The notes: generated by a model from the sequence alone, not told the origin. Positions 1 through 9,522 are shown, counted from the stretch's first letter. The stretch: DNA of 64,000 nucleotides from Dyella_B sp036746095 (GCF_036746095.1 NZ_DAIOEU010000008.1:57361-121360), one strand, 5' to 3'. A program made the numbers and translations.

Positions 1-100
1 CCCGCACTTCTTCCCACGCCAGGCCCTTGGCCTTCAGCAGGTTCTTGGCGGCCACGCAGTACGGGCATACCGCGGTGGAATAAACTTCGATCTTGGGCAT
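1..100 (-). CDS. grxC: Glutaredoxin 3, N-terminal part (runs off the window)
   Basis: The reverse strand from 100 reads MPKIEVYSTAVCPYCVAAKN and continues past base 1. The CPYC dithiol active site at residues 12-15, right after the first beta strand, is the signature of bacterial glutaredoxin 3, a cytoplasmic glutathione-dependent thiol-disulphide reductase. Only 33 codons are visible, so the C-terminal glutathione-binding part cannot be checked. It is divergent from the BepA-like gene, with about 105 bases between them. Confidence 0.8.
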   Translation of the reverse strand, partial: MPKIEVYSTAVCPYCVAAKNLLKAKGLAWEEVR

Positions 101-205
101 CACCAAAACTCCGGGATAACTTGCGGCATAGATGGCGGCAGCGGTGTCGAAAGCAAGCTGAACTGCCACACTGCCGAACGGTCTGAGTGCTATTGTCGTT
201 CATCT

Positions 206-1906
206 ATGACCATGCCGCATTCACCCTTCCGTTACCGCTTGCTCATCACGCTGGCCGCCGCCGGGGTGGCCTTGGGGGCAGGCGCGCAAGACAAGCCCGA
301 CGACGTCCGCTTGCCCGACCTCGGCAGTTCGGCCAACGCACTGATCTCACCGCAGGAAGCGCAGGATTACGGCGCCATGATGTTGCAGCAGATGCGTGCG
401 CTGGACATGGTGGTGGACGACCCGCTGCTGGACGACTACATCAACAGCCTCGGTTTTCGCCTGGTCGCCAATTCGGCCAAGCCGAAGGACCACTTCGCGT
501 TCTTTATCGCCAAGGACCCGGTCATCAATGCGTTTTCGGCGCCGGGCGGCTACATCGGCATCGATTCCGGCCTGATCGTCATCACGCGCAACGAAGACGA
601 ACTGGCCGCCGTGATGGCACACGAAATCGGCCATATCACGCAAAACCATCTGCAACGCGCGTATGAATCGGCCAAGAAGGACACGCCGCTGATGGCGCTG
701 GTCGCGCTCGGCGCGATCGCCGCGGGCGGTGCCGCCGGCGGCCAGGCCGCGGCAGCCGCCTTGCTGGGCGGGCAGGGCGTGCTGATGCAGAAGCAGATCA
801 ACTTCACTCGCAAGGATGAAGCCGAAGCCGATCGCACTGGCATCGAAACGCTGGCCAAGTCCGGCTATGACCCCAACGCCATGGCCGGCTTTTTCCAGCG
901 CATGGAAGACCAAATGAGCGCCGACTCCGGCGGCTTCCAGGTACCCTCCCTGTTGCAGGATCACCCCGTCACCGCCGAACGTATCAGCGACGCCAAGTCG
1001 CGTGCCGGCGCGTTGATTGCCGCCCAGAAATTGCAGCCAAACGGCAACCTGCTCGACAAGAATCGCTGGGTACAGCAAACCGCCCCGATCGCCTACGTGA
1101 AAGACCCGACCACCCTGCTCCCTGTGAAGCGCAGCGCGGGCTCGAGCCCCAGCACGTATCTGCTGATGCGCGAACGCGTGCGCGTGCTGTCCGATGACGC
1201 CTATCGCATGAGCAACTACTACGCCAGCCTGCTCGGCCGCCAGGATGGCCGCTACAACACGCCGGAGAATCACTACGGGTACGCGCTGGCGCTCACGCGC
1301 AGCGGCCAGGGCGCCAAGGCCATCGTGCAATTGCAGCCCCTGCTGGACAAGTCGCCGGACAACCTCATCGTGCGCCTGGCGATGGCCGATGCACGCCTGC
1401 AGGCCGGCGAACGCGCCTCCGCGCTGAGCATCTACGCCGCACTCAACACCGAATCGCCGCGCAACAAGGCCATTGGCCTGGCCTACGCCAATGCGCTCAA
1501 CTTCGGCGGCAACAAGGAACAGGCTGCCCAGGCCGCCGAACTGCTGCGCCCGATGCTGGAAGACGCGGACGAGCCCAGCCTGTTCACCGCCTATGCCCGC
1601 GCGGCGGAAACAGCCGGGGAGAAAGTCCGCGCGGGCGAAGCCTACGCCCAGGCCAGTTACTTGTCCGGGCGGCCGTTCGATGCCATGGAACAATTGAAGG
1701 GGCTGCTCAAGCGCAACGACCTGGACTACTACGCGCGCGCCCGGATCCAGGCCCACATTGCCGAGCTCACCCCGCTGGTGATGGAACTGCGCAAGCGGCG
1801 GATCTCCACGGATGACAATCCGGATGGCACCGACCAGACGCAGCAACAGTTCGGGCCGGGCTGCAAGGACAGAGTTTGTTTCAGCATGGGAGCCGATAGC
1901 CGCTAA
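206..1906 (+). CDS. bepA: M48 family periplasmic metalloprotease with TPRs (BepA/YfgC-like)
   Basis: The 566-residue protein begins with a signal peptide (hydrophobic run to about residue 27, ending GAGAQ). It carries the zinc site HEIGH at residues 139-143 and a downstream KDEAEADRTG segment that supplies the third zinc ligand in M48 peptidases. The second half is helical and TPR-like, as in E. coli BepA (487 aa), which assists or degrades outer-membrane LptD and BAM substrates in the periplasm. The C-terminus has two cysteines (CKDRVC) not typical of the core family. No clear Shine-Dalgarno sequence precedes the ATG at 206 or the alternative at 212. The family call is firm; the exact BepA role is by homology. 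Confidence 0.88.
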   Translation: MTMPHSPFRYRLLITLAAAGVALGAGAQDKPDDVRLPDLGSSANALISPQEAQDYGAMMLQQMRALDMVVDDPLLDDYINSLGFRLVANSAKPKDHFAFFIAKDPVINAFSAPGGYIGIDSGLIVITRNEDELAAVMAHEIGHITQNHLQRAYESAKKDTPLMALVALGAIAAGGAAGGQAAAAALLGGQGVLMQKQINFTRKDEAEADRTGIETLAKSGYDPNAMAGFFQRMEDQMSADSGGFQVPSLLQDHPVTAERISDAKSRAGALIAAQKLQPNGNLLDKNRWVQQTAPIAYVKDPTTLLPVKRSAGSSPSTYLLMRERVRVLSDDAYRMSNYYASLLGRQDGRYNTPENHYGYALALTRSGQGAKAIVQLQPLLDKSPDNLIVRLAMADARLQAGERASALSIYAALNTESPRNKAIGLAYANALNFGGNKEQAAQAAELLRPMLEDADEPSLFTAYARAAETAGEKVRAGEAYAQASYLSGRPFDAMEQLKGLLKRNDLDYYARARIQAHIAELTPLVMELRKRRISTDDNPDGTDQTQQQFGPGCKDRVCFSMGADSR

Positions 1907-1976
1907 GTGGGTTCCATTGAGCGAACTCAACCGATCCAATGGCCTCGGGCACGCCCCAAGGCATTGTTTTCACAGC

Positions 1977-1996
1977 CTGTCATTGGCTCGTAACAT
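1977..1996 (+). promoter_or_regulatory. Candidate Pho box upstream of phoB
   Basis: CTGTCATTGGCTCGTAACAT resembles the PhoB-binding Pho box: a perfect CTGTCAT half-site followed 11 bases later by a degraded second half-site keeping GT.AC. It lies 48 bases before the chosen phoB start, a position suited to autoregulation as in E. coli. The match is by eye and the second half is weak. Confidence 0.5.
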
Positions 1997-2043
1997 TGCA
2001 CCGCTGCAATATTTGCGTCATAGGCCACCCTCCGGACCTTAGC

Positions 2044-2733
2044 GTGCACAAACGCATCCTGATTGTTGAAGACGAAGCTTCCATCCGCGACATGGTCGCC
2101 TTCGCCCTGCGCAAGGCCGGCATGGACACCGCGCAAGCGGCGGACGCCCGCACCGCGCAAGTGGCCATCGCCGAACAGGTGCCCGACCTGATCCTGCTGG
2201 ACTGGATGCTACCCGGCACCAGCGGCCTGGATCTGGCCCGCCGCCTGCGCAAGGAAGAACTGAGCCGCGAGATCCCCATCATCATGCTCACCGCGCGCGG
2301 TGAGGAAATGGACCGTGTCAACGGCCTGGAAGCCGGCGTGGACGACTACGTGGTCAAGCCCTTCTCCACCCGCGAGCTGATCGCCCGCATCAAGGCCGTG
2401 CTGCGGCGCAGCCAGGGCGATGACGGCTCGGGCATGGTGGAACTGGGCCGGCTGCGCATCGACGGCCCGGCGCATCGCGTGTTTGCCGGTGATGAACCGG
2501 TACCGATCGGCCCGACCGAGTACCGCCTGCTGTACTTTTTCATGACCCATCCGGAACGCGTCTATTCGCGTGCGCAGTTGCTGGACCATGTGTGGGGCGG
2601 CAGCGTGTATGTGGAGGAACGCACCGTCGACGTGCACATCCGCCGCCTGCGCAAGACGCTCGAACCGTGGAAGCTGGAAGACATGGTGCAGACCGTCCGA
2701 GGTGCCGGCTATCGCTTCTCGGCCAGCCCTTGA
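2044..2733 (+). CDS. phoB: Phosphate regulon response regulator PhoB
   Basis: An OmpR/PhoB-family regulator of 229 residues, the same length as E. coli PhoB. The receiver domain has the acidic pair in LIVEDE, the phospho-acceptor Asp53 in LLDWMLPG and the conserved Lys in VVKPFS. A winged-helix DNA-binding domain fills the C-terminal 100 residues (RTVDVHIRRLRKTLE). The GTG at 2044 is chosen because the receiver domain begins immediately (VHKRILIVEDE); the frame stays open upstream to an ATG at 1939 but that extension is not domain-like and would swallow the candidate Pho box. phoR follows 13 bases downstream. It controls phosphate-starvation genes. Confidence 0.93.
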   Translation: MHKRILIVEDEASIRDMVAFALRKAGMDTAQAADARTAQVAIAEQVPDLILLDWMLPGTSGLDLARRLRKEELSREIPIIMLTARGEEMDRVNGLEAGVDDYVVKPFSTRELIARIKAVLRRSQGDDGSGMVELGRLRIDGPAHRVFAGDEPVPIGPTEYRLLYFFMTHPERVYSRAQLLDHVWGGSVYVEERTVDVHIRRLRKTLEPWKLEDMVQTVRGAGYRFSASP

Positions 2734-2746
2734 GGCAAGCATCGAC

Positions 2747-4042
2747 ATGAAGACCCCGGTCGCAGGCGCCTGGAAACTTCCCCTCGCGCTGGCCGGCGGG
2801 TTGCTTGTGGGCGCATGGGGCGGCTGGCTGGCTGGCGGCCACGTCGCGACCGGTGTGGCGCTCATCGCGGTAGCAGAGATTGTCTTGTTGTTGACGCATT
2901 TGCGTCACATTGCTAAGCCCATCATGAGCTTACCGTCCGACCCCACGGTGGGTACCTCGGACTCCTCCCGCCATGACCGATTCATGATGCGCTCCCGACG
3001 CCTAGCCGCCAATCTGCATGATCTACGCCGTGCCGCAGGCAGCCTGCCGGACGCGATCGTGCTGCTCGACCAGGACCAGCACGTGCGCTGGTTCAACCAT
3101 GCCGCCGAAAGCCTGCTCGGCCTGCGCCGCCCGCAAGATCGCGGCGTGGTACTGAGGGAGCGCCTGCACAACTCCGAGCTGGCCGGCTGGCTGGAAGAAC
3201 CCTCGCCCGAACCGCTCAACGACGTCAGCGCGCCGGGCGCGCCCAGCCGCCACATCAACGTGACCTTGCTGCCGTTCGGCGCGCGCCAGCGCCTGCTGTT
3301 GGCGCGCGACATCAGCCACATGTCGCGGCTGGAGCAGATTCGCCGCGATTTCGTGGCCAACGTGTCGCACGAACTACGCACGCCGCTCACCGTGATTCAC
3401 GGCTACCTGGAACTGCTCGATCCCGAAGACGTGCCGCACCTGGCGCCCGTGCTCAACGAGATGCGCGCGCAGTCCAAGCGCATGGGCCAGATCGTGGAAG
3501 ACCTGCTTACGCTGTCGCGCCTGGAAACGCAGGACCACGTCAGCGAAGAACGCGTGCCGATGGCGCCGCTGCTGGCCACGCTGCGCAAGGAAGCCGAGGC
3601 CCTGAGCCAGGGCCGCCACAGCATTACCATGGAAAACATGGCGAACATCGACCTGCTCGGCTCGCCCAAAGACCTGCACAGCGCGCTCTCCAACCTGGTC
3701 AGCAATGCGGTGCGCTACACCCCCACCGGCGGGCGCATCACCATTCGCTGGGAACGCACCACGGAAGGCGCCAGCTATTCGGTCACCGACACCGGCTACG
3801 GCATTCCCGCCGACCACTTGTCGCGCCTTACCGAGCGCTTCTACCGCGTCTCCTCCAGCCGTTCGCGCGACAGCGGCGGCACAGGCCTCGGGCTTTCGAT
3901 CGTCAAGCATGTGCTGGGCTTGCATCAGGCGCGCATGGATATCCGCAGCATGCCGGGCCAGGGCTCCACCTTTACCTGCTGCTTTGGACGCGAGCGCTTG
4001 CTGGAGCCGGAGATGCATGAGTCCCGGTCCGCGGAAACCTGA
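2747..4042 (+). CDS. phoR: Phosphate regulon sensor histidine kinase PhoR
   Basis: The 431-residue kinase has an N-terminal membrane hairpin (two hydrophobic segments within residues 8-50), a PAS-like region (PDAIVLLDQDQHVRWFNHA) and a HisKA domain with His208 in SHELRTPLTVIHGY. The HATPase domain shows the N box (LSNLVSNAVRYTP), G1 (DTGYGIP) and G2 (GGTGLGLSIVKH). It follows phoB directly and is its cognate kinase/phosphatase by organisation. The ATG at 2747 is the first Met in frame after the phoB stop. Confidence 0.93.
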   Translation: MKTPVAGAWKLPLALAGGLLVGAWGGWLAGGHVATGVALIAVAEIVLLLTHLRHIAKPIMSLPSDPTVGTSDSSRHDRFMMRSRRLAANLHDLRRAAGSLPDAIVLLDQDQHVRWFNHAAESLLGLRRPQDRGVVLRERLHNSELAGWLEEPSPEPLNDVSAPGAPSRHINVTLLPFGARQRLLLARDISHMSRLEQIRRDFVANVSHELRTPLTVIHGYLELLDPEDVPHLAPVLNEMRAQSKRMGQIVEDLLTLSRLETQDHVSEERVPMAPLLATLRKEAEALSQGRHSITMENMANIDLLGSPKDLHSALSNLVSNAVRYTPTGGRITIRWERTTEGASYSVTDTGYGIPADHLSRLTERFYRVSSSRSRDSGGTGLGLSIVKHVLGLHQARMDIRSMPGQGSTFTCCFGRERLLEPEMHESRSAET

Positions 4043-4050
4043 AATGTCTC

Positions 4051-4092
4051 TTTTGGCCCTCATGCCCGCTTTCGCGGGCATGAGGGCCAAAA
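4051..4092. repeat. Perfect 19-bp inverted repeat between phoR and ppk
   Basis: Arms 4051-4069 and 4074-4092 are perfectly complementary around a 4-base loop (TTTC). The core CATGCCCGC/GCGGGCATG resembles the REP palindromes elsewhere in the window. It could end phoR transcription, but no T-tract follows the stem on the plus strand. Confidence 0.7.
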
Positions 4093-4169
4093 GATTGAAG
4101 GGCCCATTACAAAACGTTGAACGTCTACCTACAAACACATAGGCGCCGTGCCGGCTCCTGGGTAAGAAT

Positions 4170-6323
4170 GTGTGGATGCCGCGCCGTCAAGCCACCCAAC
4201 CCGCCGTTGCCGAAACGCCCCAGCCCGAGCTGTTCCTGAGCCGCGAACTGGCCACGCTCGAGTTCAATTTCCGCGTACTGGCGCAAGCGCGCGATGTCCG
4301 CATTCCGCTGCTGGAGCGCCTGCGCTACCTCAGCATCGTCGCCAACAACCTCGATGAATTCTTCGAAGTGCGCGTGGCGATGCTCAAGCACCATCACCAG
4401 TTCGGCTCGGCCGCGCCGGGCCCCGACGGGATCCCATCCGGCGAACTGCTGGCACGCATCCGCGAACGCGTGCTCGACCTGGTCAGCGCGCAATACACCA
4501 CCTGGCAGGACGAACTCGGTCCCGCACTCGCCGCCGAAAACATCCATTTCCTCACGCGCGCGCAGTGGACGCCGCGCCAGCGCCGCTGGCTGCACGGCTA
4601 CTTCGAAAACGAAGTACTGCCGGTGCTGTCGCCACTGGGACTCGATCCGGCGCATCCGTTCCCGCGCATCCTCAACAAGACGCTCAACATCGCCGTGGTG
4701 CTGCAGGGCCGCGATGCATTCGGCCACGAGGGCCATATGGCGCTGGTGCGCGCCCCACGCTCATTGCCGCGCATCATCCGCATTCCCAACGAGGTGTGCG
4801 GCCCAGGCGATCACTACGTGTTCCTGGCCGAGTTGCTGCAGTCCTTCGTCGACATGATGTTCCCCGGCTTCAAGGTGGCCGGGTCGTACCAGTTCCGCGT
4901 CACCCGCAACAGCGAGCTGATCGTGGAAGAGGAAGAAGTGGACAACCTCGCCCGTGCCTTGGCAGAAGAACTGCACGGGCGCGGCTACGCGCGGCCGGTG
5001 CGCCTGGAAATCGGCGCCGATTGCCCGCAATCGATCGTGTCGATGCTGATCGGCAACTTCGATCTCGAAGAAAGCGACGTCTACCGTTGCAACGGCCCGG
5101 TCAACATCATCCGCGCCGGGCTGGTGTATGACGAACTCGACCATCCCGCGCTGAAATTCCCGCGCTTCACCTCTGCCCTGCCGGCGGCATTGAGCGGCGG
5201 GCGGAAAATCTTCGACGTGCTCAACCAGCGCGACATTCTTCTGCATCACCCGTATGAGTCCTTCAACGCAGTGGTCGATCTGTTGCGCGAGGCGGTGCAG
5301 GATCCCGATGTGCTGGCGATCAAGCAGACGCTGTACCGCGCCGGCAAGGACACGCCGCTGGTGGATTTGCTGATCGAAGCGGCGCGCAGCGGCAAGGACG
5401 TCACCGTGGTGATCGAGCTGCGCGCACGCTTCGACGAAGAAGCCAACATTCGCTTCGCCACCCAGTTGCAGGAGGCCGGCGTGCAAGTGGTGTACGGCGT
5501 GGTGGGCTTCAAGACGCACGCCAAGATGATGCTGATCGTGCGGCGCGAAGATGGTCATCTGCGCCGCTACGTGCACCTGTCCACCGGCAACTACCATCAA
5601 GCCAACAGCCGGTTGTATACCGACATCGGCCTGATGACCGCCAATCCGGAATTCGGCGACGACCTGCACAAGATCTTTCAGCAGCTCTCCGGCCTCGGGC
5701 CGATGATCAACCTCAAGCGCCTGCTGCATTCGCCCTTCACGCTGTACAAGAACGTGGTGGAAAAGATCGAGCGCGAAACGGCCTACGCACGCAACGGCAA
5801 GCCGGCACGCATCGTCGCCAAGCTCAACGCCATGAACGAACCGCACGTGATCGAGGCGCTTTACGCCGCCGCGCAGGCCGGGGTGGAAATCGACCTGATC
5901 GTGCGCGGCGCCTGCACGTTGCGGCCGGGCCTGCCGGGTGTATCCGAACGCATCCGAGTGCGCTCGATCGTGGGGCGTTTCCTTGAGCACAGCCGCGTGT
6001 ACTGGTTCGCCAACGATGGCGAGCCGGAGCTCTATTGCGCCAGCGCCGATTGGATGGAGCGCAACCTGATGCGCCGCATTGAGGTGGCCTTTCCGATCCT
6101 CGATCCGCAGCTAGCCGCACGCATATATGAGGAAACGCTCGCCAACTACCTCGCCGACAACACGCATGCGTGGTTGCTGGAGAGTGACGGCCGTTATACG
6201 CGCGCCACCCCGGGCGAGGACACGCCGCATTCGGCGCAGGAGGCGTTGCTGGCGAAGCTGTGCAGCGCGGTGGTGGCGCCGGTTCGTCCTGCGCTTCCGA
6301 CCAGGCTGCGGGAAGATCATTAG
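4170..6323 (+). CDS. ppk1: Polyphosphate kinase 1
   Basis: This 717-residue protein matches the length and motif order of Ppk1, which makes polyphosphate reversibly from ATP. The N-terminal domain has LSRELATLEFNFRVLAQA and NNLDEFFEVRVA. The catalytic domains contain HPYESF, the autophosphorylated histidine (His450 in FKTHAKM, matching E. coli His435) and LSTGNYHQAN. The GTG at 4170 and the ATG at 4176 are both possible starts; neither has a strong ribosome-binding site. It lies between phoBR and ppx, all on the same strand, forming a phosphate storage and turnover block. Confidence 0.95.
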   Translation: MWMPRRQATQPAVAETPQPELFLSRELATLEFNFRVLAQARDVRIPLLERLRYLSIVANNLDEFFEVRVAMLKHHHQFGSAAPGPDGIPSGELLARIRERVLDLVSAQYTTWQDELGPALAAENIHFLTRAQWTPRQRRWLHGYFENEVLPVLSPLGLDPAHPFPRILNKTLNIAVVLQGRDAFGHEGHMALVRAPRSLPRIIRIPNEVCGPGDHYVFLAELLQSFVDMMFPGFKVAGSYQFRVTRNSELIVEEEEVDNLARALAEELHGRGYARPVRLEIGADCPQSIVSMLIGNFDLEESDVYRCNGPVNIIRAGLVYDELDHPALKFPRFTSALPAALSGGRKIFDVLNQRDILLHHPYESFNAVVDLLREAVQDPDVLAIKQTLYRAGKDTPLVDLLIEAARSGKDVTVVIELRARFDEEANIRFATQLQEAGVQVVYGVVGFKTHAKMMLIVRREDGHLRRYVHLSTGNYHQANSRLYTDIGLMTANPEFGDDLHKIFQQLSGLGPMINLKRLLHSPFTLYKNVVEKIERETAYARNGKPARIVAKLNAMNEPHVIEALYAAAQAGVEIDLIVRGACTLRPGLPGVSERIRVRSIVGRFLEHSRVYWFANDGEPELYCASADWMERNLMRRIEVAFPILDPQLAARIYEETLANYLADNTHAWLLESDGRYTRATPGEDTPHSAQEALLAKLCSAVVAPVRPALPTRLREDH

Positions 6324-6456
6324 CGCGCACGCTGGGATGGAATCCCGGCGTTTTATTGCCTCCCGATGCCGGGATTGTCACCTCAACCTGCAAGCCCAGG
6401 GTTGATGATGTCGGCATCCATGCGAGAATCGCCGACAGTTCGAACAGAGCATCTCT

Positions 6457-7974
6457 ATGAGCCTCGGTGACCAGATGCAGATCAAGGATGGCGAGCTCAT
6501 GGCCGCCGTCGACATCGGCTCAAACAGTTTCCATATGGTCGTTGCCCGCATGGAGCACGGCGAACCGCGGGTGATCGACCGTCTGCGCGAAACCGTGCGC
6601 ATGGCCGCCGGCCTGCGCGCGGATGGCACCCTGGATGCCGAACATCGCGCCCGCGCGCTCAATTGCCTGGCTCGCTTCGGCCAACGCATCGCCGGCATTC
6701 CCACTGCCCGCGTGCGTGCGGTGGCCACCAACACGGTGCGCCGGCTTGCTTCGCCGCAGGCATTTCTTACCGCAGCGGAAGCGGCGCTCGGCCATCCGGT
6801 GGAAGTGGTGTCCGGCCGCGAGGAAGGCCGCCTGATCTTCCTGGGCGTGTCGCACGACCTGCCCACTTCGCGCGAACCCCGGCTGGTGATCGACATCGGC
6901 GGCGGCAGCACCGAGTTCATCATCGGCCGCGGCCTCGCCCCGCTGCACACCGAAAGCGTTCAGGTCGGCTGCATTGCCTCCACGCAGCGCTTCTTCCCCG
7001 GCGGCAAGCTCACGCGCAAGCGTTGGCAGCGTGCACGTGGCGAGATCGGCGTGTTGCTGCAGCAGTTCGCGGAGGAATACCTGGAAGCCGGCTGGACCGA
7101 TGCCTTCGGCTCGTCCGGCAGCGCCAAGGCCATCGGCGCCGTGGTGCAGGCGATGAAGTTCTCCGACCACGGCGTCACCCCCGCTTCGCTCGCCACCTTG
7201 CGCGATGCGCTGCTGGAGCAAGGCCAGATCAGCACGCTGAAACTGCCGGGCCTCTCGGAAGACCGTGCGCCGGTATTTGCCGGTGCGGTGGTGATTTTCG
7301 AAGCCGCCTTCGCCGCGCTCGGCATCGAACGCCTGCAGGTATGCGAAAGCTCGATGCGCGAAGGGTTGCTGTGGGATCTGATCGGCCGCGCCGGCGGCAC
7401 CGATCCACGTACCTCCAGCATCGATGCCCTGGCCAACCGCTACGGCGTGGATCGCGCGCAGGCGCGGCGCGTGGAATCCACCGCGCTGATGTTGTTCGAT
7501 CAGGTCGCACCCAGCTGGAAGCTGGACGGCGAAGCACGCGAATGGCTGTCGTGGATCGCGCGCGTGCACGAAATCGGCCTGGCCATCGCGCACAGCCAGC
7601 ATCACCAGCATGGCGCCTACATCCTGCGCAACGCCGACCTGGCCGGTTTCTCCAAACAGGAACAGCATCTGCTCGCCACCATCGTGCAGGCGCATCGGCG
7701 CAAACCGGACAAGGCCAGCTTCTCCACCTTGCCGCAACGCTATCGCCAGCTCGCCCGCTATATCACGGCCCTGTTGCGCCTGGCGGTGCTGTTCCGCCGC
7801 GCGCGCCGCCCCGAATCGCTGCCGCCACTACGCCTGTCGGCCAGCGCCCAGCGCCTGGGCCTGAGCTTGCCGGCCGCATGGGTGGAACAGCACCCGCTGA
7901 CGCAGGCGGACCTGGAGCAGGAAACCACGCCAATGGCGGAGCTGGGCGTGGCTTTGTCGATTAGCACGACGTGA
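6457..7974 (+). CDS. ppx: Exopolyphosphatase (Ppx/GppA family)
   Basis: 505 residues with the ASKHA phosphatase fold: the phosphate-1 loop AAVDIGSNSFHMVVAR near residue 15, the EEGRLIFLGV segment carrying the catalytic Glu, and phosphate-2 loop VIDIGGGSTEFIIG. The C-terminal part is HD-like helical, as in long Ppx proteins. It hydrolyses terminal phosphate from polyphosphate and possibly pppGpp. It follows ppk1 by 133 bases, a gap that holds a small AATCCCGGC/GCCGGGATT hairpin around 6341-6376. Ppx rather than GppA is favoured by length and neighbourhood. Confidence 0.93.
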   Translation: MSLGDQMQIKDGELMAAVDIGSNSFHMVVARMEHGEPRVIDRLRETVRMAAGLRADGTLDAEHRARALNCLARFGQRIAGIPTARVRAVATNTVRRLASPQAFLTAAEAALGHPVEVVSGREEGRLIFLGVSHDLPTSREPRLVIDIGGGSTEFIIGRGLAPLHTESVQVGCIASTQRFFPGGKLTRKRWQRARGEIGVLLQQFAEEYLEAGWTDAFGSSGSAKAIGAVVQAMKFSDHGVTPASLATLRDALLEQGQISTLKLPGLSEDRAPVFAGAVVIFEAAFAALGIERLQVCESSMREGLLWDLIGRAGGTDPRTSSIDALANRYGVDRAQARRVESTALMLFDQVAPSWKLDGEAREWLSWIARVHEIGLAIAHSQHHQHGAYILRNADLAGFSKQEQHLLATIVQAHRRKPDKASFSTLPQRYRQLARYITALLRLAVLFRRARRPESLPPLRLSASAQRLGLSLPAAWVEQHPLTQADLEQETTPMAELGVALSISTT

Positions 7975-7986
7975 CGAGAAGCAACC

Positions 7987-8057
7987 GGGTAGGCGGGATG
8001 AAATCCCGGCTTCCCTTCCTCTTCAGGTGCTTGGATTTCATCCCAGCCTGCCCACCC
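7987..8057. repeat. Long imperfect inverted repeat after ppx
   Basis: GGGTAGGCGGGATGAAATCC at the left is matched in inverted orientation by GGATTTCATCCCAGCCTGCCCACCC at the right, with a loop of about 25 bases. It separates ppx from the cyclophilin gene. Related GGATGAAATC hairpins occur at 6334-6376 and 14925-14971, so it seems to be a dispersed hairpin family rather than a classical terminator. Confidence 0.6.
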
Positions 8058-8098
8058 GCGTATCATGCGCGGACATTTCAGCGTACCGCCCCCACATC

Positions 8099-8800
8099 AT
8101 GCCCAAGTACCTGCTGACTGCCCTCTTCCTGTTCGCTGCGCCGCTGGCCGTTGCGCAGACCGCCAAGCCCGCTGCTACCACCCCCGCTCCCGCTCCCACG
8201 TCCGCGGCCGCCAATCCGGAAGTGACGCTGCACACCTCGCAAGGCGACATCACGCTGGAGCTGTACGCAGACAAATCGCCCAAGAGCGTGGCGAACTTCC
8301 TGCGCTACGTGCACGAAGGTTTTTACGCCGGCACGGTGTTCCACCGCGTCATCCCCGGCTATCTCATTCAAGGCGGCCTCTACACCGCCGAGTTGCAACC
8401 GCGCCGCACGCATTCACCCGTACCCAGCGAAGCGGACAACGGTCTTTCCAATTTGCGCGGCACCGTCGCCGTTGCGCGCGGCGCGGACCCGAATTCGGGC
8501 ACGTCGCAGTTCTTCGTCAACCTGGTGGATGACCGCCGCCTGGACTATGTCGGCAATCAGAGCGGCCTCACCTGGGGTTACACCGTGTTCGGCAAGGTGA
8601 TCAAGGGCATGGACGTGGTCGACAAGATCGCCGCACTGCCCACGCATGCACAGGGACCGTTCGCTGCGGACGTACCCACGCCGCTGGTGGTGATCGAAAG
8701 CGCAAGCGTGATCGGCGAGGAAGCGCCGGCCGCACCCGCCACGGTTGCAAAACCAGCCCCGGTGAAACCGGCGCCGGCACCGCGCAAGTCAAAAAAATGA
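8099..8800 (+). CDS. Periplasmic cyclophilin-type peptidyl-prolyl isomerase
   Basis: The 233-residue protein starts with a signal peptide (MPKYLLTALFLFAAPLAVAQ) and an Ala/Pro/Thr-rich linker. The cyclophilin domain runs from about residue 40 (VTLHTSQGDITLELY, FHRVIPGYLIQGG, SGTSQFFVNL) and the protein ends in a Lys/Pro/Ala-rich tail. It catalyses proline isomerisation during folding in the periplasm, like PpiA. The ATG at 8099 is preferred over the frame opening at 8027 because the signal peptide begins there. Its stop overlaps the lpxH start (ATGA at 8797), so the two genes are translationally coupled. Confidence 0.9.
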   Translation: MPKYLLTALFLFAAPLAVAQTAKPAATTPAPAPTSAAANPEVTLHTSQGDITLELYADKSPKSVANFLRYVHEGFYAGTVFHRVIPGYLIQGGLYTAELQPRRTHSPVPSEADNGLSNLRGTVAVARGADPNSGTSQFFVNLVDDRRLDYVGNQSGLTWGYTVFGKVIKGMDVVDKIAALPTHAQGPFAADVPTPLVVIESASVIGEEAPAAPATVAKPAPVKPAPAPRKSKK

Positions 8801-9522
8801 CCGCACTGTTCATTTCCGACCTGCACCTGGACGATAGCCGTCCGCATATCACGTCGCTATTCGAGCACTATCTCGCGGGCGACGAAGTCCGCCAGGCCGA
8901 TGCGCTGTACATCCTCGGCGACCTGGTCGAGGCATGGGTGGGCGACGATGACGACGCCAAGCTTCCCAATCGCATCGCACGCGCCACCACGGCCGTACGC
9001 GATGCCGGCGTGCCGGTGTATTTCATCGTCGGCAACCGTGATTTCCTGCTCGGCGAAACCTACGCCAAACGCGCCGGCATGACACTGATCGAAGACGGTG
9101 CCGTGCACGATCTGTACGGTACCCCCACGCTGTTGATGCACGGCGACGTGCTCTGCACCGACGACGTCGCCTACCAGCAACTGCGTCGCCAACTGCGCTC
9201 GCCGGAGTGGAAAGCGCAAGTACTGGCCATGCCATTGGAGGCGCGCCGCACCCTGGCCGCGAAAGCTCGTGCCGAAAGCCGCAGCTACACCAGCGGCGCG
9301 GACGAAACACTGATGGACGTGAACGCCGACGCGGTCGCCCAGGCCATGCACAACGCAGGCGTGACGCACCTGATCCACGGGCACACGCATCGCCCTGCGA
9401 TTCATCATTTTCAATTGGACGGCCAAACGGCAGAACGCATCGTGCTGGGTGATTGGTACGAGCAAGGCTCGGTGTTGCGCGTCGGCCCGGAAGGCAGCCA
9501 GTTGCGCACCATCAGCGACTGA
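8797..9522 (+). CDS. lpxH: UDP-2,3-diacylglucosamine diphosphatase
   Basis: 241 residues with all calcineurin-like metallophosphatase motifs of LpxH: FISDLHLDD at the N-terminus, LGDLVEAWVGDDD, GNRDFLLG, LMHGDVLC and HGHTHRP. The enzyme cleaves UDP-2,3-diacylglucosamine to lipid X on the cytoplasmic membrane face in lipid A synthesis. It overlaps the upstream cyclophilin by four bases, the same order as in many gammaproteobacteria. Confidence 0.95.
   Translation: MTALFISDLHLDDSRPHITSLFEHYLAGDEVRQADALYILGDLVEAWVGDDDDAKLPNRIARATTAVRDAGVPVYFIVGNRDFLLGETYAKRAGMTLIEDGAVHDLYGTPTLLMHGDVLCTDDVAYQQLRRQLRSPEWKAQVLAMPLEARRTLAAKARAESRSYTSGADETLMDVNADAVAQAMHNAGVTHLIHGHTHRPAIHHFQLDGQTAERIVLGDWYEQGSVLRVGPEGSQLRTISD

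Noticed and set aside
1939..2043. N-terminal extension of PhoB from the ATG at 1939
   Set aside because: The 35 extra residues are not receiver-like, would include the candidate Pho box, and the remaining 229 residues equal the usual PhoB length.
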